Assembly: GCA_045224495.1 (NCBI GenBank)
Contig: JBGVAK010000193.1
Coordinates: forward strand, 1-39,731
Reading direction: 5' to 3'
Origin: RUG472 sp045224495
GTDB taxonomy: Bacteria; Bacillota; Clostridia; Christensenellales; CAG-138
Length of the DNA: 39,731 nt
The stretch's first letter is position 1. Every line of letters starts with the position of its first letter. A program made the position numbers and the translations under genes. Under the pieces are notes generated by a model, which did no database searches, was not told where the DNA came from, and was given only the letters and a program-made list of their open reading frames with translations. This document shows positions 22,566-30,480 of the stretch, piece by piece.

Positions 22566-22982
22566 ATGGCCGATCCTTACGAAGATATCATCCATCTGCC
22601 TCGGCCCGTGTCGAAGAAGCACCCGCCCATGCCCATGAGCAAGCGGGCGGCTCAGTTTTTGCCCTTCGCGGCCCTGACGGGCTTCGAGGGGGAGATCGCG
22701 GAGGCAGGCCGGCTCACCCAGGCGGCCCCTGAGCTGGGGGAGGACGCCCTCATAGCTCTGGACCAGCAGCTGGCCTTCCTGAAGCAGCGATTGCCGGAGC
22801 AGCCGGAGGTTGTCGTGACCCGTTTTCTGTCCGACGAGAGGAAGGCCGGGGGCCATTTTGAGACCCTCACGGGCCGGGTCCGGCGCCTGGACGAAGGGAA
22901 CCGGGCCCTGCTGTTCACCGACGGCACCTGGGTCGATCTCGACACGGTGGTGGAGCTGACGGTGGGGCCTCAAGACCGGTAA
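22566..22982 (+). CDS. YolD-like family protein
   Basis: A 138-residue protein with the pattern DIIHLPRPVSKKHPPMPMSKRAAQF followed by LPFAALTGF, matching YolD-like proteins. These small beta-rich proteins accompany UvrX/YqjW-type polymerases in Bacillota; they have been proposed to take part in, or restrain, translesion synthesis, by loose analogy to UmuD, but the mechanism is unproven. The C-terminal half, RVRRLDEGNRALLFTDGTWVDLDTV, is a short beta-sheet region. I chose the ATG at 22566, one base after the upstream stop, as it begins the conserved region; translation is probably coupled. Confidence 0.75.
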   Translation: MADPYEDIIHLPRPVSKKHPPMPMSKRAAQFLPFAALTGFEGEIAEAGRLTQAAPELGEDALIALDQQLAFLKQRLPEQPEVVVTRFLSDERKAGGHFETLTGRVRRLDEGNRALLFTDGTWVDLDTVVELTVGPQDR

Positions 22983-23000
22983 AAATCTGTCGCCGGGTGT

Positions 23001-23030
23001 TGACAGAGGGGCGGGGGAGAACGTACAATA
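23001..23030 (+). promoter_or_regulatory. Promoter of the rubrerythrin gene
   Basis: TTGACA (23001-23006), 18-base spacer, TACAAT (23025-23030). The leader contains a small CCCGCG/CGCGGG hairpin at about 23043-23057. Confidence 0.72.
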
Positions 23031-23092
23031 TCCGTGACGAGTACCCGCGGATCGCGGGGAAACACCGACAAAACATATCAGGAGGATCTATC

Positions 23093-23638
23093 ATGGCAAA
23101 GTTCGTTTGCAGCATCTGCGGTTATGTGTATGAGGGCGACAAGGCCCCCGAGCAGTGCCCCATCTGCAAGGCTCCCGCTACCAAATTCATCGAGCAGGCT
23201 GGGGAGATGACCTGGGCCGCCGAGCATGTGGTGGGCGTGGCTCAGGGTGCGCCTGAGGATATCATCGAGGGCCTCAGGAAGAACTTCACCGGCGAGTGCA
23301 CCGAGGTGGGCATGTACCTGGCCATGGCCCGGGTGGCCTATCGCGAGGGCTATCCCGAGATCGGCGAGTACTGGGTGAAGGCGGGCCTCGAGGAGGCCGA
23401 GCACGCCGCCAAGTTCGCGGAGCTCCTGGGCGAGGTCCTGACCGATTCCACCGAGAAGAACCTGAAGATGCGGGTGGAGGCGGAGAACGGCGCCACCGCC
23501 GGCAAGACCGCCCTCGCCAAGCGCGCCAAGGAACTGGGCCTGGACGCCATCCACGACACCGTCCACGAAATGGCTCGCGACGAAGCAAGACACGGCAAGG
23601 CCTTCGCCGGTCTCCTCAAGCGCTACTTCGGGAAATAG
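23093..23638 (+). CDS. Reverse rubrerythrin / NADH peroxidase-type protein
   Basis: A 181-residue protein. A rubredoxin-like domain comes first, with Cys6-x2-Cys9 and Cys22-x2-Cys25 (FVCSICGYVYEGDKAPEQCPICKAP). A ferritin-like diiron domain follows, with its acidic and His ligands in NFTGECTEVGMYLAMARVAYREGY, GLEEAEHAAKFAELLGE and HEMARDEARHGKAF. The rubredoxin-first order marks a reverse rubrerythrin. Such enzymes reduce hydrogen peroxide, protecting anaerobes from oxygen. The ATG is preceded by TCAGGAGGATC; the longer open frame would extend through the promoter. It is a single-gene unit with its own promoter and terminator. Confidence 0.92.
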   Translation: MAKFVCSICGYVYEGDKAPEQCPICKAPATKFIEQAGEMTWAAEHVVGVAQGAPEDIIEGLRKNFTGECTEVGMYLAMARVAYREGYPEIGEYWVKAGLEEAEHAAKFAELLGEVLTDSTEKNLKMRVEAENGATAGKTALAKRAKELGLDAIHDTVHEMARDEARHGKAFAGLLKRYFGK

Positions 23639-23665
23639 GAAAACCCAGACAAACAGGTTTTTTGG

Positions 23666-23698
23666 GAGAGAGGGGCTTCGACCCTTCTCTCTTTCTTT
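23666..23698 (+). terminator. Intrinsic terminator of the rubrerythrin gene
   Basis: GAGAGAGGGG (23666-23675) pairs with CCCTTCTCTC (23682-23691, one G-U), followed by TTTCTTTT. Confidence 0.8.
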
Positions 23699-23828
23699 TC
23701 GCCTCCTTTCCCATCAAAAGTGTAAATAAAGTGTCAATCTCCACTTTTCACGACTTCCAAACTCACCAAAAGTGCAAATCGAAAAGCGCAAGTGTATTGT
23801 AGTCTAATACCAAAGGATCGGGCCTTTG

Positions 23829-23857
23829 TTGATTTGCAGTTGATAGTATGATACAAT
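23829..23857 (+). promoter_or_regulatory. Promoter of the glycosyltransferase-like gene
   Basis: TTGATT (23829-23834), 17-base spacer, TACAAT (23852-23857), in AT-rich DNA. Confidence 0.5.
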
Positions 23858-23887
23858 ATCAACATAACATTTTTTCATGAAGGAGAA

Positions 23888-25927
23888 ATGATCGTGAGAA
23901 AAGAAAAGCAGGATGCTTTCAAAAGGATGAGGTTTTACGTTCTGCTTCTGTTTGTTGTTTCCTGCGTATTGCATACTGCTCTCAATTTGTTGATAAGAAG
24001 CGACCCTACGGTGGTCATAGATGAGGGACTGTATACCAATATTGCCAGATCTCTTGCGTGGGATGGGGAGCTGGCCTTTCGAGGACAGCCTATAGACTAC
24101 CCGTTTTTGATGTATCCATTTCTTTTAGTTCCGGTCTACTGGATCAATTACTTTCTGAAAGGAGATATCTATACATACGTTTTGGTGTTCAACTCTTTGT
24201 TGATCACTTCCTCAGTAATCCCGACATATCTATTTGCCCGAGATTTTACAAAAGATGAGAAAAAGGCATTTCTCGCAGCCGCCCTGATTGCTTTGATGCC
24301 AGACATGGTAATGGGCGGGTATGAAATGACAGAGTGCCTGCTGTGGCCGTTGTCTCTTTGGCTCTTCTTCTTTGGCTATCGCTTTTTTGTAAAGAACAGA
24401 TATATCGATGGATGCGCTACTGCTTTGATCACAGCATCCATGTTTTTCACTAAGCCTGGAGCCATCGTCATGGGAACAGTTTTGCTGTTTGCATGTATGC
24501 TGCGCTCGATCCGAAACAAGGAACGTTCAAACAAACCTGCTGTTGTCTCTTTGGCGATGTTGCTTTTATTGCTTGGATTGTTTTTCGGCTTGTATCAGGT
24601 TCTTTTCAAAAGTTCCTCCTCTTTGATTGGATTGTACAGCAAACAAACGGAGGAATGGAGGGCCGGTGATATACTGGTCGCGTTTGAAGCGACTGCTTTG
24701 CTTGTGTTTCTCTTTGTGTTTGCTTGCGGCGGTCTCTTCGGCGTTCTGCCGATAGCTTTTCTCAAACAGTATTCCAATGATCAGAAGGGGTTTATAAAAA
24801 CTTCGATAGCAGGGGTCCTTGCTGTAATCGTTGGCATCGCAGTGTTCGTGGTTCCATACAAATGGAATGGAACCCTGGGGAGGCTTCCCCTGCACATGCG
24901 ATATTGCTCCATGTTTATTCCAGTCTTCTATTGCTTCTCCCTGGCGGTCGACGTGCCGTATAAAAAGATGACTAAAGGGATACTTTGGATGCTTGTCGTC
25001 TTTATGATCCTATCATTGTTTCCCGGAGCACGTTCAGGATTTGTACCTGGAAAAACAAATTCGATCGATTCGTTCGCGATCTCCGCTTTCACGACGACAA
25101 AACGGCTGAATGGAGTCGTTATGGGGTGGTGCGTGACATTCATGGTGATTGCCAGTGTTTTGTGTTTTACGTTCATGATCCGTTCCGGCTGGGGAGAGAA
25201 GTTGAAGAGAATCAGTACCGTTTATTTCGCTGCTTTTCTGCTGATTAATTCAGTCTGTGCACATATCCATTCAAATGTTTACATTGATCCCACTATTTCT
25301 GCCGATGCTAAGGAAGTGAACGAGCTGATAGGACATCAAACGAGCTTAGGGGTGACACAACGATATTATGATGATATTTATTCCTATTGGCTGGATGGTC
25401 ATTTAAATGGTCCCATGCAGCAGGTGACAATTGACCAGATGATATTTAAGATGGAAGAATCGAATGGCGTGTATTCTCCCTTTGTTCCCGTGGAGCAGTC
25501 GCCTAATGTAAACAATCATGCCACGCCGGATACCGATACTCTTGTGTTGGGCTTGACTGTTGCAGAGCATTTGGAACTAAACGAGAGTGTTCAAAGGCGG
25601 CAGACCTCAAATGGGCACTTTTCGATCGCCAAGATACAAGCGGGAGAAAGATGGGTGGATTCCATGCTGTACGGTATGGATGGCAACACCTTGTGGGAGG
25701 GAGAAACAGGGCTGCTGCATGTGTTCGATACAGAGAGGAACAAAGACGGAAAGCTCGTTCTGCATATCACAGTTTCAGGCTCCGGTTCTTTACTCGTACA
25801 AGGTCAGCGGCTTCAATTGTCGAGGGAACAGACGGCTTATACGTTGGAATTCCCGTTTACGCAGATGGTATCCATTCGAGCAGAGGGTGGAAACGCGCAG
25901 ATCCTTTCATACACGACCGAAAAATGA
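23888..25927 (+). CDS. Polytopic membrane glycosyltransferase-like protein (GT-C type)
   Basis: A 679-residue protein with about eleven to twelve membrane helices in residues 15-470 and an extracytoplasmic C-terminal domain of about 200 residues. The first outer loop has DPTVVIDEGLYTNIARSLAW then DGELAFRGQPIDYPFLMYP, with an Asp-Glu pair placed as in GT-C enzymes (ArnT/PMT, GT39-like). Such enzymes move a sugar from a lipid-phosphate donor to a protein or envelope glycan. The C-terminal domain (about 480-679) is beta-rich and unrecognised. Base composition is clearly lower in GC than the surroundings, suggesting horizontal gain. Its acceptor is unknown, and no other glycan genes are beside it. 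ATG follows AAGGAG. Confidence 0.68.
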   Translation: MIVRKEKQDAFKRMRFYVLLLFVVSCVLHTALNLLIRSDPTVVIDEGLYTNIARSLAWDGELAFRGQPIDYPFLMYPFLLVPVYWINYFLKGDIYTYVLVFNSLLITSSVIPTYLFARDFTKDEKKAFLAAALIALMPDMVMGGYEMTECLLWPLSLWLFFFGYRFFVKNRYIDGCATALITASMFFTKPGAIVMGTVLLFACMLRSIRNKERSNKPAVVSLAMLLLLLGLFFGLYQVLFKSSSSLIGLYSKQTEEWRAGDILVAFEATALLVFLFVFACGGLFGVLPIAFLKQYSNDQKGFIKTSIAGVLAVIVGIAVFVVPYKWNGTLGRLPLHMRYCSMFIPVFYCFSLAVDVPYKKMTKGILWMLVVFMILSLFPGARSGFVPGKTNSIDSFAISAFTTTKRLNGVVMGWCVTFMVIASVLCFTFMIRSGWGEKLKRISTVYFAAFLLINSVCAHIHSNVYIDPTISADAKEVNELIGHQTSLGVTQRYYDDIYSYWLDGHLNGPMQQVTIDQMIFKMEESNGVYSPFVPVEQSPNVNNHATPDTDTLVLGLTVAEHLELNESVQRRQTSNGHFSIAKIQAGERWVDSMLYGMDGNTLWEGETGLLHVFDTERNKDGKLVLHITVSGSGSLLVQGQRLQLSREQTAYTLEFPFTQMVSIRAEGGNAQILSYTTEK

Positions 25928-26331
25928 CAGGCAGGTTTGCAAGCATCTATAGCAATATACGTTTGTTGCTCTCCGGAAATGCTATGATTGCGATCCTATT
26001 CCAGATGTGCTTTCAAAACGACAGCATCATGAGTATTGGACAATGAACGTGAAGCGCAGAGGAGTATTTATGATGGCCCGCGACGAGATGATATACGATA
26101 AGATCTTCGCAGGTTCAGAAAACAAGAAAACGCAGACGAGCAGGGGCTTTGGGGGAGAGGAAGGGAGAAACCTTTCTCTCCTTTTCTTTGGCAGCTTTAA
26201 GAATCGATTGTACAAAATAGGTTGAGATACTGGAAGCGATGCATTCGGTCCCATAAATCGGACGATATGAACAGGCAAACAGATTGACGCAGAGACGGCA
26301 TTGTTCTAAGCTGTAAGCGAGGAAAGGAACC
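25928..26331. other. AT-rich gap without a convincing gene
   Basis: About 400 bases after the glycosyltransferase-like gene. It contains a terminator-like hairpin on the plus strand: GGAGAGGAAGG (26154-26164) with CCTTTCTCTCC (26171-26181), then TTTTCTTTGG. A 51-codon frame from 26071 with a GAGGAG site runs into this hairpin and is not convincing. Nothing else is recognised. Confidence 0.5.
26154..26190 (+). terminator. Probable terminator downstream of the glycosyltransferase-like gene
   Basis: An 11-base stem with one G-U pair, loop GAGAAA, followed by TTTTCTTT. Confidence 0.6.
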
Positions 26332-26586
26332 ATGATCACCTTGTTTTTGACACTTTGCTATTATCTGTTCATCTGGCCTTTCGTGATATTGTTCAAGCTT
26401 ATCATATGGCCTTTTAAATGTATGCTTCAAATAGCTCTCCTGCCGTTTCGCCTGATAGAGTGGATCTTTACTCTTCCTGGGCGATTGCTTTTTCCCGAAA
26501 GGTATGGTAGGGTAGAGCAGGAGGACACGATGGATGATTTTCTCGATTGGGTGGAGGAATACGAGTGCTTGACGGATGACGATTGA
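26332..26586 (+). CDS. Small membrane protein, unknown
   Basis: An 84-residue protein that I do not recognise. Residues 1-50 are strongly hydrophobic with Trp-Pro-Phe repeats (FIWPFVILFKLIIWPFKCM), likely one hairpin of two membrane segments. The C terminus is acidic (EQEDTMDDFLDWVEEYECLTDDD). AGGAAAGG precedes the ATG at good spacing, which supports it as real. It is AT-richer than most genes here, like the glycosyltransferase-like gene upstream, and may belong to the same acquired stretch. Confidence 0.55.
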   Translation: MITLFLTLCYYLFIWPFVILFKLIIWPFKCMLQIALLPFRLIEWIFTLPGRLLFPERYGRVEQEDTMDDFLDWVEEYECLTDDD

Positions 26587-26663
26587 ATCTGGGAAATGAC
26601 GCCCTGCGAGACGGATGTCCATGACCCGTGAGCGGGCGAGCGTGTCCGCGTGAGGAGGATCAC

Positions 26664-26873
26664 ATGAAAGCGTTGATTTGGATCGGGTGCATCGGCATAT
26701 TCGCCGCGGTGGAGATCGTGACGATCCTGATGGGCAGGGAGTTGGGTGTGACGCCCACCATCCTATTGGCCGCCGCCAGCTTCCTGCTGGCCCGGGTCCT
26801 GTCCCTGCGCTATGATGAGGCGCAGAAGCGGAAGCGGGCCGAGGAGCGAAAGCGCGCTGGGGAAAAGGAATGA
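26664..26873 (+). CDS. Small membrane protein, unknown
   Basis: A 69-residue protein: two hydrophobic segments (about 3-21 and 30-47) followed by a highly charged tail, YDEAQKRKRAEERKRAGEKE. GAGGAGG lies seven bases before the ATG at 26664. I do not recognise a family. It is GC-rich like the general chromosome, unlike the preceding genes, and ends at a strong terminator. Confidence 0.55.
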   Translation: MKALIWIGCIGIFAAVEIVTILMGRELGVTPTILLAAASFLLARVLSLRYDEAQKRKRAEERKRAGEKE

Positions 26874-26876
26874 TTC

Positions 26877-26904
26877 AAAAACCCGTCGGTACCGGCGGGT
26901 TTTT
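26877..26904 (+). terminator. Bidirectional intrinsic terminator
   Basis: AAAAACCCGTCGG and CCGGCGGGTTTTT form a 13-base stem with one G-U pair. It separates the small membrane gene from convergent proC. Confidence 0.85.
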
Positions 26905-26935
26905 GTATGTCACGCGGATGGAAGGATGGTGCGCA

Positions 26936-27733
26936 CTACTTCCCCAGCATCTTATCCTTCTCGATGACGGCGCGGACAGCCTGCTGCACGGCTGTCTCGA
27001 AGCCCAGGCGCTTGAGGGTATGGACCCCCTCGATGGTGGTGCCGCCGGGGGATGTGACCTGGTCCATGAGGGCTACGGGGTGCTCCGGGCTTTCGGCGGT
27101 GAGGACGGCGCTGCCTTCCACCACTCGGCAGGCGATCTCCTCGCTCAGCTTCCGGGGGATGCCAGCCTGGACCCCGGCGGAGGCCAGGGCGTCGATGTAC
27201 AGGTGGACGAAGGCACCGGAGGCTCCGCCGATGGCGGAGAAGGCGGAGAAGAGCCGCTCCTCCACGTCGTAGACCGTGCCCACAGTCTCGAACATGTCCC
27301 GGGCGATCTGCAGGTGCTCCGGCTGGGCGTATTTTCCGCCGCAGAGAGCGCTGACGGACCGGCCCACCCGGGCGTTGATGTTAGGCATGACGCGGACCAC
27401 GGGCACCGGCCCCAGCCGCTCCTCGTACCAGCTCGTCTCCTTGCCCGCGGCGATGGTCAATATGAGCTTGTTGGGCGTAACGACCGGCGCGATCTTTTTT
27501 AGCACGCCATCCAGCATCTGGGGCTTGACGCTGAGGACCACCACGTCTGCCCTTTCGGCGGTGTCCCGTTCGTCTGCACACAGCACCAGCCCCGTCTCCG
27601 TCCGGAGCGATAGGGCCTTTTCCAATGTCCGGTTGTAGCCGCAGAGGGTCCCCTCCGGAAAGCGACCGGACTTGGCCATGCCCCGGAGGATGGCGGAGGC
27701 CATGTTCCCCACGCCGATGAATCCGTAGATCAT
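26936..27733 (-). CDS. proC: Pyrroline-5-carboxylate reductase
   Basis: A 265-residue enzyme of standard length. The NAD(P) loop is YGFIGVGNMASAILRGM, the core block LSVKPQMLDGVL precedes a strand ending in SIAAG-type sequence (LTIAAGKETSW), MPNINARVG is a conserved turn, and the signature VTSPGGTTIEGVHTL near the C terminus is intact. It catalyses the last step of proline synthesis. I chose the ATG at 27733, which follows AAGGAAAGGG and starts the Rossmann fold. An ATG eight codons upstream is less likely. The vanW terminator lies between the two genes, so proC probably has its own weak promoter or receives read-through. Confidence 0.93.
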   Translation of the reverse strand: MIYGFIGVGNMASAILRGMAKSGRFPEGTLCGYNRTLEKALSLRTETGLVLCADERDTAERADVVVLSVKPQMLDGVLKKIAPVVTPNKLILTIAAGKETSWYEERLGPVPVVRVMPNINARVGRSVSALCGGKYAQPEHLQIARDMFETVGTVYDVEERLFSAFSAIGGASGAFVHLYIDALASAGVQAGIPRKLSEEIACRVVEGSAVLTAESPEHPVALMDQVTSPGGTTIEGVHTLKRLGFETAVQQAVRAVIEKDKMLGK

Positions 27734-27761
27734 ATCCCTTTCCTTTCTTTCAGCCATAGTA

Positions 27762-27788
27762 AAAAGCGGATCGATCAACGATCCGCTT
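27762..27788 (-). terminator. Intrinsic terminator of vanW
   Basis: On the minus strand AAGCGGATCG (27779-27788) pairs with CGATCCGCTT (27764-27773), followed by TTT. Confidence 0.75.
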
Positions 27789-27796
27789 CGAGGGGC

Positions 27797-29590
27797 TCAA
27801 TAGTCCTGCTCAAAGGACTCCGCCGTGGGCGTAGTCTTGGGCGTCTTGGTGGGCTTGGGGGTCTTGGTGGGGGAGGGGGTGGGCGTGGGCTTGGTGCCGT
27901 AGACCCACTGCTCCTCGATCTTGTCGTAGGTGGCGGTGTAGGTATAGACCGTCTTGGGGTTCTTCTTGTCCACGTATCGGTCCACGTAGGTGGTCACCAC
28001 GTACCCGTCGTGGGCGTTGCGGGTCTTCACCTGGTAGTCCGGGTATTGCTTCTTGTCGTAGCGGATCTCCGGGTTGGTGGCCTTGTCCTCGGAGATGATC
28101 TCGTACCGGGTCTTGTAGGTGACGCCGGGCTCCTCCATGCCGTATACGTCCACATGGATCTCCTTCTTGCGGGCGCTGTCCTTGTTCTTGGTGATGTATA
28201 CGAACAGGTAGATGGTGTTCTTCTTGTTGTTCTTGAACTTGAAGTCGATATGGCCGGAGTCCACCGTGGCGTCGAAGCCCAGATCCACGTAGTCCGAGGG
28301 GATGGTGTGGGGCCGATGGTAGGTGATCTCCACCCCCGCCAGGATGAGGGCGTTGTACATGGTGGTGCTCACCTGGCAGATGCCGCCGCCGGGCTCCTTC
28401 TGGTAGCCGGAGTTGTAGATGGCGTTGGCCATGGCCCAGCCCTTCTTCTCGGTCCTGTCGCCGGTTTTCTTGTTGAAGCTGAAGCTTTCCCCGGGCTTGA
28501 GGGTGATGACGTTCATCATGCCCACGCCCTTGCTGATGTTGTGGTCCCGGCCCTGCCGGTTCTCCACCACCGCCTTGTCGGTGGAGCTGGAGCCGGTGAA
28601 GTAGTACAGGGTGGAGAAGGAGGACAGCTTGGTAGTGGCCTTTTTCAAGGTCTCCACGGTCACCGCCGGCTCGGACACGGTGACGGCGGGGGAGAAGGAC
28701 AGCTGGTAGGTGCCGCTCTCCAGGGCGTTCTCGATCTGGGCCGTCACCGCCGCGGTATCGAGCTGCATCCCGTTGGTGCCTTCGGTGTAGACGAACTTGG
28801 GCTTCTGGTACGGGGTCTTGGCCACGGTGTAGCTCTCGTAGTCGATGGACATGGTGGCGTTGGTGGCGTGGCCGGGCACCTTGTCGTTAAGGGCGGCCAG
28901 GGCTTTCATGAGCTCGTCCCGATCATACCCCATGACGGTCTTCAACTGGGCGTTGCTGCCGGAGGCGGCCGCAGCGGAGAGAGCAGCGTCCACGTCGAAG
29001 TAGGCGCCGATGTCCCTGCGGGTCAGAGTGGCGTTGAAATAGTCGTTCTTCAGGGAGATGGCGATGCTGTTGAGCTCGTTCTCCAGGCCCTGCTCCAGCA
29101 CGGGGCGGGCCTGATCCACGCTCATGCCGCCCACCTGGATGCCGTTGACGGTCACGCCCTGGGGGATGGTCCCCGTGGCGGGGGTGATCGTGCCGGGATC
29201 GCTGGTCTGCTTCTGGCTGGCCGTAGGAGCCACGGGGTCGGTCGTCTGCACAGGCGCGCTGTAGGCGGTGGTGTTGGGCACGGCGGTGGGGGTGACGTTG
29301 GCGGTCATGGTTTGCAGGCGGTTGCGCTTCACCATCAGCACCACGGCCCACACAAGCACCACGATGGCTGTCAGGAACATGCTAGCGGCCACCATGAAGA
29401 TGCGGCGCTGCCGTTTGCGTTCCTTGGCCTTCTTCCGGGCGGCGGCGCGCTTGCGGGCGGCGGCCCGATGGGCAGCCAGCTCCTCCTCGGTCAGCTCCGG
29501 CTTTTGGGCAGGCGCGGCGGACCGGGTGGGGCGCTTCGCGGATGTAGTTTTGGACGTCTCCTGCTGGGGGACATTCTTTCGCGTATACAT
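27797..29590 (-). CDS. VanW family membrane-anchored protein
   Basis: A 597-residue protein. The first 63 residues are very basic and cytoplasmic, residues 64-88 form one membrane span, and the rest is outside. A Thr/Pro-rich linker is followed by a YoaR/peptidoglycan-binding-like region (about 145-310; GVTVNGIQVGGMSVDQARPVLEQ is the typical opening) and the VanW domain (about 335-465; LKPGESFSFNKKTGDRTEKKG and GGGICQVSTTMYNALILAG). The end has Thr-Pro-Lys repeats. VanW domains occur in envelope and vancomycin-resistance loci; their chemistry is unproven. There is no ribosome site before the ATG, and the promoter predicts a transcript starting on that ATG. Confidence 0.88.
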   Translation of the reverse strand: MYTRKNVPQQETSKTTSAKRPTRSAAPAQKPELTEEELAAHRAAARKRAAARKKAKERKRQRRIFMVAASMFLTAIVVLVWAVVLMVKRNRLQTMTANVTPTAVPNTTAYSAPVQTTDPVAPTASQKQTSDPGTITPATGTIPQGVTVNGIQVGGMSVDQARPVLEQGLENELNSIAISLKNDYFNATLTRRDIGAYFDVDAALSAAAASGSNAQLKTVMGYDRDELMKALAALNDKVPGHATNATMSIDYESYTVAKTPYQKPKFVYTEGTNGMQLDTAAVTAQIENALESGTYQLSFSPAVTVSEPAVTVETLKKATTKLSSFSTLYYFTGSSSTDKAVVENRQGRDHNISKGVGMMNVITLKPGESFSFNKKTGDRTEKKGWAMANAIYNSGYQKEPGGGICQVSTTMYNALILAGVEITYHRPHTIPSDYVDLGFDATVDSGHIDFKFKNNKKNTIYLFVYITKNKDSARKKEIHVDVYGMEEPGVTYKTRYEIISEDKATNPEIRYDKKQYPDYQVKTRNAHDGYVVTTYVDRYVDKKNPKTVYTYTATYDKIEEQWVYGTKPTPTPSPTKTPKPTKTPKTTPTAESFEQDY

Positions 29591-29596
29591 ACGAAC

Positions 29597-29625
29597 AGTA
29601 TACCGTCAATTCACAGATTGTTCAA
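29597..29625 (-). promoter_or_regulatory. Promoter of vanW, predicting a leaderless mRNA
   Basis: Minus strand TTGAAC (29620-29625), 17-base spacer, TATACT (29597-29602). The usual start site, seven bases past the -10, is 29590, the A of the start ATG. Confidence 0.6.
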
Positions 29626-29647
29626 CCGCTGTTACAAAAAATATGCT
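29618..29647 (+). promoter_or_regulatory. Promoter of trmL
   Basis: TTGTTC (29618-29623), 18-base spacer, TATGCT (29642-29647). Its -35 shares bases with the -35 of the divergent vanW promoter. Confidence 0.4.
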
Positions 29648-29690
29648 AAAATTTTACGTATGACAAGATCAGGAAAGGATATGCGCGCCC

Positions 29691-30152
29691 ATGTTTCATA
29701 TCGTCATGGTGGAACCGGAGATCCCTCAGAACACGGGGAATGTAGCGAGGACCTGCTCGGTCACCGGCTCCGCCCTCCACCTCATCCGTCCCCTGGGCTT
29801 TTCCATCGACGATAAGCATCTCAAGCGGGCGGGCCTCGACTATTGGCACACCCTGGACATCAGCTATTTCGACAGCCTGGAGGAGCTGCAGGCCCTGTAC
29901 CCCGACGCCCGCTTCTTCTACGCCTCCACTCACGCCCAAAACCGATACACGGATACGGCCTTTCGGGACGGGGACTTCCTGGTCTTCGGCAAGGAGACGG
30001 CGGGCTTGCCCAAGGATCTGCTTCTGAAAAATGCCGATCGTGCCATCCGCATCCCCATGGGCGAGAGCCAGCGGTCGTTGAATCTGAGCAACTCCGTGGC
30101 CATCGTCCTCTATGAAGCTCTCCGACAAAACAATTTTTTAGATTTAGTCTAA
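29691..30152 (+). CDS. trmL: tRNA (cytidine/uridine-34-2'-O)-methyltransferase
   Basis: A 153-residue SPOUT methyltransferase, full length for TrmL. It begins with MFHIVMVEPEIPQNTGNVAR, the substrate-side motif 1. The trefoil-knot motifs are FGKETAGLP and IPMGESQRSLNLSNSVAIVLYEALRQ. It methylates the ribose of the wobble base in tRNA-Leu isoacceptors using S-adenosylmethionine. The Shine-Dalgarno-like AGGAAAGGA lies rather far from the ATG. It is divergent from vanW and upstream of rpmB, which has its own promoter. Confidence 0.92.
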   Translation: MFHIVMVEPEIPQNTGNVARTCSVTGSALHLIRPLGFSIDDKHLKRAGLDYWHTLDISYFDSLEELQALYPDARFFYASTHAQNRYTDTAFRDGDFLVFGKETAGLPKDLLLKNADRAIRIPMGESQRSLNLSNSVAIVLYEALRQNNFLDLV

Positions 30153-30159
30153 AAAAAGC

Positions 30160-30188
30160 TTGCATTTAGTAAATGTCTATGGTAATAT
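30160..30188 (+). promoter_or_regulatory. Promoter of rpmB
   Basis: TTGCAT (30160-30165), 17-base spacer, TAATAT (30183-30188), 38 bases before the start codon. Confidence 0.6.
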
Positions 30189-30225
30189 AGCTCCGTTCGA
30201 TTTTTGCAAAGGAGGTTGGACTTGA

Positions 30226-30417
30226 ATGGGTAAGTTCTGTGAAGTCTGCAATAAGGGCAAGATGTCCGGAAATAATGTCAGCCATTCCAATCGCAAGACC
30301 AAGCGCAGCTGGGCTCCCAATGTGCAGCGCGTCCATGTGATCGTTGATGGAAAGACTCAGATCATGAACGTTTGCACTCGTTGCCTCCGTTCCGGCAAGA
30401 TCGTCCGCAGCGTCTGA
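30226..30417 (+). CDS. rpmB: 50S ribosomal protein L28
   Basis: A 63-residue protein with the bacterial L28 pattern, NNVSHSNRKTKRSWAPNVQ. It keeps zinc-type cysteines, Cys5-x2-Cys8 and Cys50-x2-Cys53, so it is the C+ form that binds zinc. It is part of the large ribosomal subunit. AAGGAGG stands before the ATG. The gene is a single unit with promoter and terminator. No zinc-free paralogue is visible in this window. Confidence 0.96.
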   Translation: MGKFCEVCNKGKMSGNNVSHSNRKTKRSWAPNVQRVHVIVDGKTQIMNVCTRCLRSGKIVRSV

Positions 30418-30435
30418 GTTCCTGACATACAGCAG

Positions 30436-30458
30436 GCCACCTGAAAGGTGGCTTTTTT
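30436..30458 (+). terminator. Intrinsic terminator of rpmB
   Basis: GCCACC (30436-30441) pairs with GGTGGC (30447-30452), followed by six T. Confidence 0.8.
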
Positions 30459-30480
30459 CATTCATTTTTGAGGTAGAACT

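Noticed and set aside
26071..26225. A 51-codon frame with a GAGGAG site after the glycosyltransferase-like gene
   Set aside because: The second half runs through a terminator-like hairpin and the protein shows no family features.
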